Under the pieces are notes generated by a model, which searched no databases, was not told where the DNA came from, and worked only from the letters and a program-made list of their open reading frames with translations. Positions 33,951 to 47,000 of a stretch of DNA of 64,000 nucleotides are shown here, in pieces; position 1 is the first letter of the stretch; every line of letters starts with the position of its first letter. Origin of the DNA: Paramacrobiotus metropolitanus (lineage: Eukaryota; Tardigrada; Eutardigrada; Parachela; Macrobiotidae); the NCBI RefSeq assembly GCF_019649055.1, contig NW_026570287.1, positions 62,001-126,000 on the forward strand. The letters are read 5' to 3'. A program made the translations under genes and the position numbers.

Positions 33951-36900
33951 ATGGACATAAGAGCGCTAATCATTATTGCGGTGACCTTTGCGGAATCCTT
34001 GTGTCAAGGTAAGATAACATATAAATTTAATGTGCTGCAAAATTTCGCATAGTGTAGTGTTCGCATTTCGCATAGTGTATTTCGCATGTGCACAGCCATA
34101 ATGATACAATACATTCACGGCGAATTCAAATTAAATATGGAGTGTAAATATGGCGTAAATCAAATAAAGTATTTCTTATCAGTTCTCAAGTCTTACATGT
34201 AATTTCTACTCTTTAGATGCAGAGTTTTGGAAAAAACAAGCCGATACTCTAATGCAGGATCGGTTTTCCCAGAAACCAAATACAAAAATAGCGAAAAATA
34301 TTATATTATTTATTGGGGACGGATTGAGCGTTGCGACATCCACCGCAGCCCGCATTTACGACGGTCAAAAACATGGTTCCACCGGAGAAGAAAACCGCCT
34401 TGTATATGAAAAACTTGATCACACAGCCGTTATCAAAGTGTGTATGACAACTGGGATAAAAAAATTTATAGATAACTCATAAATTTAAAAAGTAGGATAC
34501 ACATATGTGTATTAATTAAACTGCACCGAATTATGCAACTTACATATATTTTTAAAAAGCTTTGTTTCATTTAAGTATGTATGCTTTGATTAGTACTACG
34601 AGAATAACCTTTTAGTAACTATTTGAGAGAAAAACTTACATTTTTGTTATTGCAGACATATTGTACAAATAAGCAGATTGCCGATTCGGCGTGCACAGCA
34701 ACAGCCATGGCGTCAGGAGTAAAGACAAAATCTCGTGTTATTGGGCTGGATGATTCCGTCCTCCTATCTAATTGCTCCTCCGTGACGGACACTTCCAAAT
34801 TGTCCAACATTCTCAAGTGGGCACAAGATGCCGATAAATCGACGGGCATTGTGACAACAACCAGGATAACGCACGCCACTCCAGCGGCGTTTTATGCGCA
34901 CGCGGCTGACCGCGACTGGGAAGACGACAGTGCCATTCCCGATGGGCATCGATCTTGCAAAGATATTGCCAAACAACTGATCGAAGATCTTCCGGGTCGA
35001 GACCTCAAAGTAAAAACATAATTATAGCGTTTCTTGACCATTGCCTAGCTATCGCATGTCATATATATTCTGTAACTACTCAAATTCTATAAAATGTACA
35101 AATAAGCTAATTGTAACTTGTAAGTACTGTATATAGCTTGATCACAATAACGTAACGGAATGTCACTCGACTTTAATTTTCTGCGTAGCACATCAGCCTT
35201 CAATTATACAATTACTGCAACTTCCTATCGTTTAGTTTCACTTTCTGCCTAATTTAATCTAGAGTGAGCTAAGTAATATCACTTCTTGCTTAATTTAATC
35301 TAGAGTAATGTAAGTACTAAAGGCATAATTAGTGTGACTACGTAGTTTGGGTTATATAATTTAAATTAACTTATAATCAGATCAGCCAAATTTACGATGT
35401 TTGTAACAGTGAAGTGCGCTACACAGGTTATACTGGGCGGTGGACGTCGGCACTTCTTTCCCAAGGATGTCATCGATGTGCAGTACGTGAATCGCACCGG
35501 AAGAAGATCTGACATGCGCAATCTGGCCGAAGACTGGGTGGCGGACAAATTCAGGAAGAATTTTGCTTACAGCTATGTCTGGAAGAATGAAGATTTTAAC
35601 GAAATCGATACGGAAGAAACCGATTACCTACTTGGTAGGTTTGGTTAGATAATATGCATCGCTGTTAATTAATTACTGGGTAGTAATTTAATTTAGTCCA
35701 AGCTGAAATATCTTCGGTACAGTTCTGCATAGTGTTTAATGTACAGTACGTAACACAGACTAGCGCAGTATTCGTTAAGAATTACCTAGTTTAATGTGAA
35801 TTTAGCAAATTTTTAAGGACCGACCATGACCATTAGAGAGGGGTCATCGTCATAAATCATAGACAGGATGTAACACAATATGCAGATGAAACTATAGGTT
35901 ACTTTTCATACGTGCACTTATGGTTCAACCCAAACGGTAACTGGTAAGCTACTGTATGTTTGTGCAAGCGTAATGTTGATAGGAAGAGTTGAATTATTTG
36001 CAAAATAATACTCTGTAGATAGTAATTAAGAGATTTTACCGAAGCCGTTGGAGCTGCGAAGCTGTAAATTCACTAATCATGGTCACTCTACCACATTTCT
36101 TCAAAATTCAGAATAGTTACAGCGTGCACGAAGAAATATATGTAAATTCGTATTATCACGATTTTATATTAAAAATTGTATAAAGAAGTGTAGAAGCAAG
36201 CATTATGTAGAAGGATGTGTTTTACATGTTAGTTGAACTGCAATTGCAAAAGTGTATTTACAAATTGTGTTACTAATTAATAGGTCTATTCGACTACAGC
36301 CATATGAAATATGAATCCGATCGTAACACAAGTGCTGACGGACAACCCTCTCTATCCCGTATGGTTAACACCGCCGTACGGATACTGCAAAAGAATAAAA
36401 AGGGATTTTTTCTTATGGTCGAGGGCGGAAGAATTGATCATGCTCATCACGAAAACCGCGCACGATATGCACTTGAGGAAACCATTGCGTTCGCAAATGC
36501 GATATCAACAGCCTTGAAATTAGTCAGTCTGGATGATACACTGATACTTGGTAATTACATGGAAATTAAAATAGTTAGATAATCACATCGACAGCTTGGG
36601 TGGTATACAATTTCTTTTTTGTTTTGTTTCAGTTACCGCTGATCATGCCCATTCGTTATCCATTTCCGGTATGTGACCGCTTCTTAGCTGGCGCAATACA
36701 TTATATATATATATACTGCCCAATAAAAAGTCAAATTTTTATATAATTATAATAAAATTCAGGACGATTTGAGTCAAATTACTTTGTTAGCTAATTAGGT
36801 TTACCGCCACATGACCTTCTGTGTATGTATATATTACATCATGTATTTGATTTAAATTTATAGGATATTCCAATCGTGGCCACCATATACTGGGTAGGTT

Positions 36901-38224
36901 TTTGTTTACTAATTTGTAGACTGCTGTAAAATCAGTCATGATATTGTGTTCTGCACTTCCGGCTACACATGGAGGCTATTCATTCGTACAAACCTGTAAT
37001 GCAATTGTTTTACCAGATCTAGCTGGAACGATTTCCGATGTGGATGCGAAACCGTACACGACATTAATGTATGCCGTCGGACCAGGCTACAAACACCAGC
37101 CGAATGGGCGTGAGAATATCACAACCGCATCAACCAGTAAGATCGTTAACCACATTTGTTTTGGATACTTCGCTGCTAATGATGTGAACTGTAGAGGAAA
37201 GGAATATAGTAGTGATAATTAGGGATTAGGGACAATATACCTATATACATACATATGTGCATTAGTGCTATTTATTATTACAACCATCATAAAAGTTCTA
37301 AATACTTTTAATGCACCCGTGAAGTTCATATTTTATGCTCTTTGTATTAAAGAGCTTAGAACGTATACTGCACGATAAAATTTAAAGCGTGCTTCGTTTC
37401 ATCTGACTTGTATTTATGCAGCAGTTTCTTGCTACAAAACGCGTTTAATTACGGCGGCTTCCGGCAGGTTTCTTATAGCATTATTCTACTATCTGTACAA
37501 AAGATTTTTGATAGTACAATTCTTTATCGAAGTTGCCTACGGGAAAAATGCAGTAAGTCTGCTAGCATCTCGTGACCGCCGCACTTATTTTTGACTTAAT
37601 TGAAATTTGTTTAATTGTCAGCATCTACATGAGCAATATGTGGCAGGCTTATTCCAGTATATTGTCGTGCACAACAACAAACGCTATTGTTGTAGAGGAA
37701 AAATCTTACAAGCAACACAGCACAGTTCCGGCGACATCCGCTGCCCACGACGGGGAAGATGTAATGGCGTACGCACAAGGACCAATGGCTCATCTCGTGA
37801 ATGGCGTTATGGAGCAGAACTCACTGGCATATGTAAAATAGCTGCACATTGATACTTTTATGTGTCTCCACAGTTTGTACTTCCAAGCGTGCGTATTAGG
37901 GTGCTCGAGTATTTGCCATTTGCATAGGTTATGGCTTATTCGGCTTGTATCGGACCGGCAAGAAAAACACAAGCCTGCTACCGCCGTCGGCCAGAGGGCA
38001 GTCCCACAACGACGCAGTCCAATCTACCAATGGCTGATCAGCCGCAATCATATGCGGGACCGGATGCCACTGTGCCGCACGAAACTAACGACTTTCCTTT
38101 ACCGGTTTCGGAGCAGAAGATAGTAGGAGAAAGTATGAATTCTGCCGAAGGAATGATCTGTTCAGCTATAATTATGATCCTTTGCTCATTTTCTGCCCTC
38201 GTGAATTCTGTGACACTCGTATGA
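33951..38224 (+). CDS. Alkaline phosphatase, secreted/GPI-anchored
   Basis: Hydrolyses phosphomonoesters at the cell surface with two Zn and one Mg. Exons: 33951-34008, 34217-34437, 34656-35009, 35427-35634, 36284-36550, 36633-36668, 36864-36893, 37017-37136, 37696-37832, 37928-38224, giving 575 residues in continuous phase. The signal peptide is MDIRALIIIAVTFAESLCQG. Metal ligands and nucleophile are in place: FIGDGLS (Asp about 54), IADSACTATAMASGVKT (Ser about 104), MVEGGRIDHAHHE, VTADHAHS and HDGEDVMAYAQGPMAH. The C-terminus has a Pro/Ser-rich linker and then a hydrophobic tail (ICSAIIMILCSFSALVNSVT) that fits a GPI-anchor signal. VTADH and the following segment are on two very small exons (36 and 30 bp). 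All key residues are present, so it should be active. Confidence 0.94.
35238..35316. repeat. Imperfect direct repeat in an alkaline phosphatase intron
   Basis: Two adjacent units of about 40 bp share taatttaatctagagt and similar flanks (cttctgcc versus cttcttgc; end in taagta). They lie in the intron between 35009 and 35427. A local tandem duplication is the simplest explanation. Confidence 0.7.
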
Positions 38225-39169
38225 AGCGTTTTTTTTGCCCTATTACTTTGACTGATGTATAGACCGTTATTATGATCTTTTGTACAGTTTTTCATGCATG
38301 GCGTTGTGAGAACTACAGTATAGATTAGTGCAGCATGTAAAAAGTGTATTTACATTCGGATTCTTTATTATTCCTAAACTATTAATTTTCTAATGTGGGT
38401 GGCTGTTCGCTGTCGTAGAATTTACCGGCATAAGTTCGCGCATTAATTATAATGAAACATTTACAGTTAAAGTTGAATGATCTTTCGGCCATCAGGAATT
38501 CTACAGCTCGTAGACTCGTTTAGTCTCCTACGCATGTGTAACTGTATTGTTGTCAAGTGCGGTTTTTTTATAGAAACGGTTTCTTTTGTGTTCTCAGATT
38601 TGATACCCCAATGAAAATCGTCCTATGCAGAAAACATTCCGCCCATAAGGCGTAGCGCCGTACATAACAGGTGTTTATTAACAAGCGGAAGTCAGCTGCC
38701 GTTTGCCGATAGGCTCACGTCTTCTGACAGTCAAGTGCACTGTATCGTATTGGACCGCGTTTGATTGATTTATCGTCATCGAGATTTACTGTTTACACTT
38801 TATCTTTCAAAGTCTTCGTTTAGTTTCAGTGGACAAGCGACTTTCTTGGGAAAATACTTTCCTTCTGTAATTTTAATAATGTACAGTAATTGTCTGCAAA
38901 CAGTATGCAGTGACTTCATCTAAGCTTTCAAGGTCGATACGTCAACTTCATCCATCAACGTTGTCACTGGAATCTGTACAGTACAGTATGCTGTATTAGA
39001 ATAAATATCTATAGAAGTAGTCGTATTGTAGGGTAGTAATCTAAATTTGGGATATCTACCGTCCAGTGAATAGAAGATCACAACTCACAAGTCACGAAGA
39101 AACCTGCTGGAAACCCACGGGACAACGGCAAAATATATCGCGGTTGCTTGTCCATTATAAAACGGCACC
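38225..39169. other. Intergenic region alkaline phosphatase / PGPEP1
   Basis: No gene recognised. It should contain the alkaline phosphatase 3'UTR and the PGPEP1 promoter. Confidence 0.35.
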
Positions 39170-40393
39170 ATGGGAGATTACAGAGATGCAGAAGAGAATT
39201 GCAGCTGTGATGTGGGGATGGCGAGTTCCTCGCTGGATCTCAAGAGTAAACCACGAGTGCTAGTCACGGGATTTGGCCCGTTTGGTACGGCATGGCAAAC
39301 CGCTGTTGAACTGTCATGTTTGTTTTTCTTCCACATAGATATTCTTGTCTCTTTTCAGGGGAGCACACAATTAATGCCAGTTGGGAAGCTGCCCAAGAGT
39401 TGAAATTATTCACGGATTTGACCGACGCCGTCGATTTAATTGTGGAGAGAATTCCCGTTGTCTATTCCGATGTGTCTTCCACCGTTCCATCGTTATGGGA
39501 AAAATACTCTCCTGATCTGGTCATTCACTGCGGCGTCTCGGCCTTTATTGCTTGGAAGAACATCATTCAAGTTGAACGAAAAGCGCATTCCTTTGGCTAT
39601 CAGCGTAGGTTATTCGTTTTTGATTTGTAATAATAATTTAAACAAATACTTTTATTTTTATGGTTTATAATGAATTTGTGGCGTATTCTTAATGCCTTAG
39701 CGTAGGACCACAACTCAAACATAAATGTGCTCATTTCGGATGGTTTTCTGAAAAATTTAGGGAAAGAAATTTGTTTTCATCAGAATACTAAAATAATGTG
39801 CTAGTAAATTACTGTAATGCTTGTAGTTGTAAAATAACTCAATTCTTGTCGTCTAATTTGCTTGTTACTTTTCCATAAAAGTTCAAAATTGTTTATGAAA
39901 ATCCGATAAAATTGCCAATTATTGCCATTTTATTTGTGCGATCGTGTTGATCATATCACTCGTGACAAACAAGAAAGCAACGTTTGATAGTTGAAACTTC
40001 AAGGAAAATTTTGCAGGTCCGGATGTTTGTGCAGCTGTTCCTGTCAATGGTTGGTGTCGTGAGGATCACGGAGAGCAGTGTTTGCGAACGCTGATTGACC
40101 TGGAGACATTGGTGGCCGGCGAAGAAGGACGATGCGAGGATTCAGTCCTGTCGTGCCAGATTTCCGATGACGCTGGACGTTATCTGTGCGAGTTCATTTA
40201 CTACACCAGCCTGACGATCGATCCCACTCGGACCCTGTTTATTCATGTTCCGCCGCTGTATAAGCCGTTCAGCCCGCGGGAGATTGGTCGCGCTGTCAAG
40301 AATGTCATCCTTAAAGTTGTGGGAAAGAACACCGCGGTCGATGCCAACGGAAACGTGGCTGTGGCCACGGCAGCTGTTGCTGCGCGAAATTAA
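39170..40393 (+). CDS. PGPEP1: Pyroglutamyl-peptidase I
   Basis: Cytosolic cysteine peptidase that removes N-terminal pyroglutamate. Exons: 39170-39284, 39359-39604, 40017-40393, giving 245 residues, longer than the roughly 209-residue human enzyme because of N- and C-terminal extensions. PRVLVTGFGPFG joins GEHTINASWEAAQEL across the first intron. LWEKYSPDLVIHCGVS follows. The catalytic Cys is in SDDAGRYLCEFIYYTS and the His in TLFIHVPP; the catalytic Glu region is less clear and may sit in VERKAHSFGY. The last 20 residues are Ala/Val-rich with no known role. AATAAA is at 40585-40590. The N-terminal 25 residues, rich in acidic residues and Cys, are unusual, and a downstream ATG (MASSSLDLKSK) could be used instead. 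Confidence 0.93.
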
Positions 40394-41039
40394 CCTGTCT
40401 GGCTGGTTTTCCATGGTTTACGTCTTCTGTTCGGTCGTTGTTTTGTATTCAGTTGCATTAGTACGGTGGCATTTTCGTTATTAAGATTTTGTGATTACTA
40501 TGAACTGGATCTTTTATAGTTGATGGATTATTCAATCAAGGTCATGATTTTGTGTTATCGCAGTAAAAAGACTGTATTAAATGTAATAAATGTTCTTTGC
40601 AGAAACGTAGTAGTGAATTTTGCAGTAATGAATAAATGACTGTAGTAATAAATAACTAATAAATGGTAGTGTTGTATTAACAAACGTTTCCAGTGGTAGA
40701 TTAATAAATGCAGTAGTGAATTTTTATTAATTACACGCTGCATCCTCACTGTGCAGCAGTGGATTGTTATTCGGCTTTTGTTAAAAGAACGCTTGATGGA
40801 GAGTTCAACGATCTTTCTTTATTCCTGGCAAGAATATTCGTCACTAGCACATGTCATAATTCACTGCAGAGCAAACTAACAAAATATTCGGTAAAATTGT
40901 GTACCGTACACGATAAATTCGCAGCTCTACCCGCAAACATAACACCGAAGCGAACAATTTCAACCAACAAAACAGATTAAGTTGTGCCAAACGCAAACCA
41001 CCAAAGCAAGATTATGCATAATGTCATTAGATTTTTGGT
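40394..41039. other. Convergent 3' intergenic region PGPEP1 / A2M
   Basis: AATAAA at 40585-40590 serves the plus gene. TTTATT at 40818-40823 (AATAAA on the minus strand) could serve the A2M gene. The stretch is AT-rich with several taataaatg copies (40580-40710). No gene was seen. Confidence 0.45.
40585..40590 (+). terminator. Polyadenylation signal of PGPEP1
   Basis: AATAAA about 190 bp past the stop codon, with further copies downstream. Confidence 0.5.
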
Positions 41040-44000
41040 TTACTGAGCATCTTTAGGATTGTAGAAAGCCGTCTGCTTCTCAATCGGATTGTAATAGTTA
41101 TAAACGACAACATTACTGTCCTGCAGGTTGTCGACATTAAATTTGCGATATCCGGTAAAGATTAGACACCGCTTGTCTTTGGTTAACTGCAAAGAAGCAA
41201 GGATAAGATACCGACTCATTTCATTTTTCACACCACAAAACGTTTTAAAACCTCGTACCTTGTCAAAATAGAATGTCAGTCTAGTGTGGTCATCATCGAT
41301 ATCCACACGCGACAAATCCTTTACGACAGCAGTCAGTTTCTTCACTTCTTCCTCGTCGACCTGGTATCCCGATGGCAAGCTAGTCTCCATAACGGCCATG
41401 TTGCTGTCGTTTTGGCCTTGGTAGCTTTATACAAAGCACCAAAAGGTCAGCAGCTGTATATACTAAAGAAAATGCACAACAGGGTTTTGCCTTAAGCCGT
41501 ATACATACTTTGTGCAGAACTGCAGGAGGAGTTCGGTGGCACCCTTTGTGATTTTGGTCGTGACGGCAAAACCTTGTTCGTTGGAAGTATTGCGAATATA
41601 ATAGATCCATGACACTTGCACCAAGGCAGTACCCTTGCCGGAAGCTTCCACTATCACGCGGTTATAGAATTTCTTAGGCTGTAAGAAGGATTCAAATAAT
41701 TAGCATGAATTACCGTAAAAGCGTAGCAGCACACAGTGCTAGCGTACCTCGGCAGTTTGCAAAACCAGTGCATTTTCATCCTTAATGGTGAAATCACTCT
41801 TGAAATCTTCAGCGGTAATGTGCACAGTAATGTCACGGTCTTTGCTTAGAGCGAGCTGTGCAAACTCCGAAATGGCTTGCAAGCCGACAACGGTGTCCTT
41901 CAAAATAAAAAAAAAACTTTAAAGATAGGCGCTTCCCCAATTCCAGTTGTGTTTTTGTTAGTATTGCTTCTGTTAATATTGCTTCTGCCGCTCTATATAC
42001 AGATTCGTTTTACAGTAAATGAATATTGTATATAACAGTAGATAACCCCATCTACACTAACCTGCGAAGTTTGGTATCCACCCTGTTCGTTACGCTTGGA
42101 CAGCAACCAAGCCAAAATCGGGAACCCACCCTCGACATCCTTCTTGCGAATAGCCGACAGCAGGCCATAGGCGGTCATTTCCACATCCTTAGCGGGTAGC
42201 TTATATTCCCAATGATATTTACCGAATCCTTGAATTTCAATTTCGCGTTCCTTAGCCCAGTGCTTAGTGCCATTGGCCACAATCGCCAATGCTTCCAGAC
42301 GGCTGCTCGTGAACTCCAATCCATTACTACCGGCCAGTTGAAGAGCGTAATTGACGATAGACAGTGCGTAGGGATCCGTATCGATACCCTTAGTCTGGGC
42401 TTCCAGGAAGCGGGTAGCGTTTTTAATGTTCTCGGAGTAGTTACCCATCGACTGCGCTTCCAGGAGGGTGATCAGGACATAAGCGGTCAGTGCGGTGCCT
42501 TTGCCGGCACCACCTTGCAGCTCGCGGTCGAAAACTTTACCCACTTCCGGGAAAGAACCATTGTCGGCTTGCTTGTCAGCCAGCCAGTCCAGTGCGCCCT
42601 TGATGATGTTCTCGTCGATGGTGATGTAGTCCTTGGCCTGGAAGAAAGTGCGCGCGACGAAGGCGGTGAGGAAAGTGGATCCGCTATTATCGGAATCTCC
42701 GAATGCACTGTATGACTTGTCGTAGTGCTTGAAGGTCAGCTGTCGTTGGTAACCTTAAAACCAAAAGGATATAATTATGGCGATTTAAAAAAATGTTTCT
42801 ATTCTCAAATATACGGCAACTTACCGCTTCGTAAATTGCGCAGCAGTTTCTCACGCGTCTGGTCATCCAAGCGGTCAGCGCTCTTCAGGTATTTCATAAC
42901 GAATACGTTGGGAGCAAACAGGGCCATGTTTTGTTCACCGCAACCGTAAGGTAGTCGAATCAGGTTATTGATTCCATAAATGGTAGGTCCCAAAAGGTCA
43001 CCTGCATTACGGCTCATTACGCATTGAACTCACACAGGTCTTATCTATCATTTGATATTAGTCTTGTTTATCGTTTGTTTTTCGTTGTTTTCGTTTTCGA
43101 ATGGGAAAAATACACTATTTGAATATTTGTATAACATTATATGCTTACCAATGGATGTGAATACCAATTTTTCAGATCCTTCAACGCGCCCAGCGTCAGG
43201 CAGGGGAATCAGAACATCACTGGAGAATGAATTCTCTTTCCTCAGATCGATGAACAGAGGTGCATTGAACTGCTGACGAACACCTTCCGGCTTGACTTTC
43301 AGTTTGCGGACAAGAGAATCTCCAGCCATCTCGGCAACAGCGGTGGCTTTGATGTCAATTTCGCCCACAACTTCTGGTTTAACGGGGAAGGTAACGGAAA
43401 GAGATTCCTGCGACTTGACGGTGATCTGTTTGGTTCGAGGAGCAGCGGTGAATTTGTTTCCGTTGGCATCCTGTCCGCTGACATCCAGCGTTACTTGAAC
43501 ATTTTGATCTTGGGCGAGGTAGTTGAAGACGAGAACTTCTAGTTGGACGGTCTCACCGCGGATGATGCTGAACGGCAGATTCAAAACGGCGAAGAAGGGA
43601 CGGAAAACTCTCAGCTATGGAATAATCAGCATGACGTTATGACCTTTCACATCTCACAGAAATATTGCGCAAGTTAAGTTAAGCGCACATTATCTGCGTT
43701 AACAATTTATGTCGGCGCTGTGTTTATTTTCGTAATATTACAACTGTATAACATCGGTATGTGACCTTTGTTATAAGTGACCTAATAAAAGATTGCAAAT
43801 TACCTTTGGTGGATCCTTGGTAATGCCGAGGCCAACTTCGTTATTCATGCTGAATGCAGAGCACACCCAGCTGGTAATGGTGTCCGGAATGTCACGGGTA
43901 ATTTCAATCGAGCCATTTTCACTGCAAGGTTGTGCTTAAGAAATATGCGGCTTAAATACAGAAATTCGCTTAATTGTATACCTGTTGAAGGTTTCATACA

Positions 44001-47000
44001 AGAAGGTCTCCCGGAAATCTTTTCGGAGACGAGGCTCGGGCTGGGAACTGCCAGATTGAGTTCGTTTGGACGATCCACCAAAATTAGCGGATGACTGCAT
44101 GGCCATCGCGGGAGCAGCCATCATCATGCCGCCCTCTGCAATACTGTCGCTTTCATAGTCTGCCGCAGCTAGTAATCGTAACAAATCCCGGTTAATTTAA
44201 AGCAACAAACACAGCTCACAGACCAGCGCCGACACCCACCGCACTTGCGTATAATCAGAACTCCTCCCCTACGCCTTGTAAATGACAATAGGTAACATTA
44301 TATACGTCCAATAAACAAGTTATTAAAAAATCGCACGAGTTAAGCGCAAGCAGTATAGTACGAGTATAATGTAAGCAAAAACAATCCCCGGAAACCGTAC
44401 CAGTACTCATTGGAGTAGTACTATAAATGGGAAACGTCGACCACGGAAATCCTAACACATAAAGAAAGCGACATGCAAGCAGAGAACAGGGTGCACAAAA
44501 AAAGAATGCGCAATTCACAAGCCGCATCCTGCAGGGCACCCAACCACAGCGGCTCGTGCAATGGCTCTAAACTAGCGCAAACGCGCACAGCTGCAGCCAC
44601 AGAATTAACAACCCTTCTGCTTTACTTCTAAAAAATCTGGCACATATTTCGCACTTTAGAAAAGCTACTTCCTCTCTGACTAAGGTATCTTTCAAATATC
44701 TCCTCATCTCCTTTACGAGTAGCACTCGACGTAAAGTCAAAACAAAACGCATTCATAGTAATTTCGTACATAAAGGTTAAAGGCATAGCACGAAGCCACG
44801 AACGATAGTGCATCCCCAAGCAAAGACATGCACGGCCAGCAGACGTTGCGAAGCTAGAGCCTTCAGCACGTGCAGTAAACAATTTCACATAGCTTTGAAA
44901 CAAAAATCCGTACCAGGGGCAGATCTTAGTGAGTCGAGATATATGGGCGAAGGGGGAGGCCCGTAGAGCCCTGCAGGTTAATGCATGCGATAAAGAATTC
45001 ATGCGAGAAAGAAAAATGACTGGCAATTCCTGGCATCAAATCCCATCTTCTTGCGTAAGTATATGCTTTCAAAGAAAATGCCGTGTACTGAAAAATCGTC
45101 AGGGCCACCCAACCCGCTTTCCGGAAAGGTGGTAAGGACACTCCCAAAAAATAGCGATAGCTGTTACGAAAAAGGGGACTGATTGGTAGCCATTCAACCC
45201 GCAATAGCAAATTAAAAGGATGGGAGAATGCTGGGTTAGTGATCGTACGAGCACGAGCACTACTATGGGGTTAGTGCGAATAGTGTTCTCCGCATATACG
45301 CACGAGCAGATGAGCCCCATGATGCTGGTCGTGAGCGCGAACCACCGCTGCCGCCTCTATTACCGGCAGAACTGTACATCACTCCGCGGGTGGCGTGGTA
45401 CTCGTCCACATCGGGAATTTTGGGATTGCCAGGGATGGCCGCATTAGCCAGCACAACCAAACCAGCTTGCTAAAAAAACAGTCAACGCATGAAAAAAACA
45501 AATAAAGAAATACGTCAATGCGACAGAGTATAAGTTAAGAACGAAGAACTTGAAAACTCAGCTGCTTACCTCAAGGAAACGGAAGACAGAACGTCCACCT
45601 GGGAACTTATACCGGCTGGATCCGAATGCATTGTCAAATGACCAGGTATCGTAATCGAATTCACCAAACGAGCTTACAATCTATTGCACGGAACCGGCAT
45701 CAATAACTTTATTTGATATGTTTAATTTTGTTTTGTTTAAACTCACATCTGATTCCGAGATATCGTTCCCTTGCTTAAGGAGCAATAAACTCTGATCCAT
45801 AGCCAATAGTCCCACAAATGATTTCGGAGCGGTCTCAATCTTGATTACGGCACGCTCGCCGGGTTCGGCATAGTCCGTGCGGTTCTCAGGATGAACCGTG
45901 ACTGTCACCTGCAAGATAAAAATGCTATAAACTTCACGCCACTGCAAATGCTAATGTCGCTTTGTAAACTTACATTGTTTTGGATGAGACCAGACACTTC
46001 AAAATCGATTACGTTTGCAACCACTTCGCTATCATCTCGAATGTAATACGCGAGCAGACGAGATCGGGGTGTGTAGTTGCGGTCCAGAGGCAATGACACA
46101 GTAGCTCCCGAACCACTGGTAGCGATGTTTCCTTCCGCGAGGATTTGCCCTTTATTGAAAACCTAAAACGGTATAAAATTTACAATAATTATCTATTTAC
46201 ATTAAATCACAAACGATAAGTGTTATGCACTTGTATTAAGAGATAAAACTGTGTTAGCGGAAAGCGCCGGAAACCATTATATGGTACGGTAATGATTAAT
46301 CGTATGTAGCAGATCTAATCACAGTTCTCTCCCAACTTCCACCACATTATCGGTTGCTACCAGAAAGTAGATTAAAATGCTACTGTGAGTGAAAACTCAA
46401 TCGCGACTAATTCTTTTTTCAACTAGCGTGCAACGTTTTTGCCGAAATGCGAAAGAGTGAAAAGATAAACTAGAAAGAGCAACAAAAATTAAAATTCTCG
46501 GAAAGCGTAAACGTCAAGTGAGGTCACGTCTTACCGTGTAGTTCAATTGTGGGAACGAGTTGGTAAGATTTATGGCAAAAACAGCGGTGTCACCCACGGA
46601 GAGATTTTTGGATTGAGGGAATATCTGCATAAAACTGTTGCTGGGCGAATCGTATCCTGATACCGTCTGTGATGTCTTCACGCGTCCTAAACGAGCGCGG
46701 AAGAACAGACTGCGGGTTTCTTTGGAGGGTACAACCGTCAGATCCACACTTCCATTAACCGGCACGGTAAACTCTTTCAACTCCTCATCGAAGTATCCAC
46801 TGCCCCATGCACTGGTACTCTGGCTGACCTTGACAACCATTTTGCGCGTGGTAGGAGGAATAGGACGACCATCCCATTGCGTAGCGGTCACGGTGATGGT
46901 GTACGGGAAGCCGGGTTTGAAAGTGTTGGTGGCTTTGATCATGTCCAGTTTGTAGGCTTGGCGTTTCAGGCTGACGGATTTGGACTTTGCGCTGCGGACG

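Noticed and set aside
36706-36718. Short AT dinucleotide run
   Set aside because: Only about six units; ordinary intron sequence.
44255-45210. Minus-strand ORFs in the large A2M intron as possible alternative bait exons
   Set aside because: None has both a good acceptor and a donor in the required phase 1; left as a question rather than annotated.
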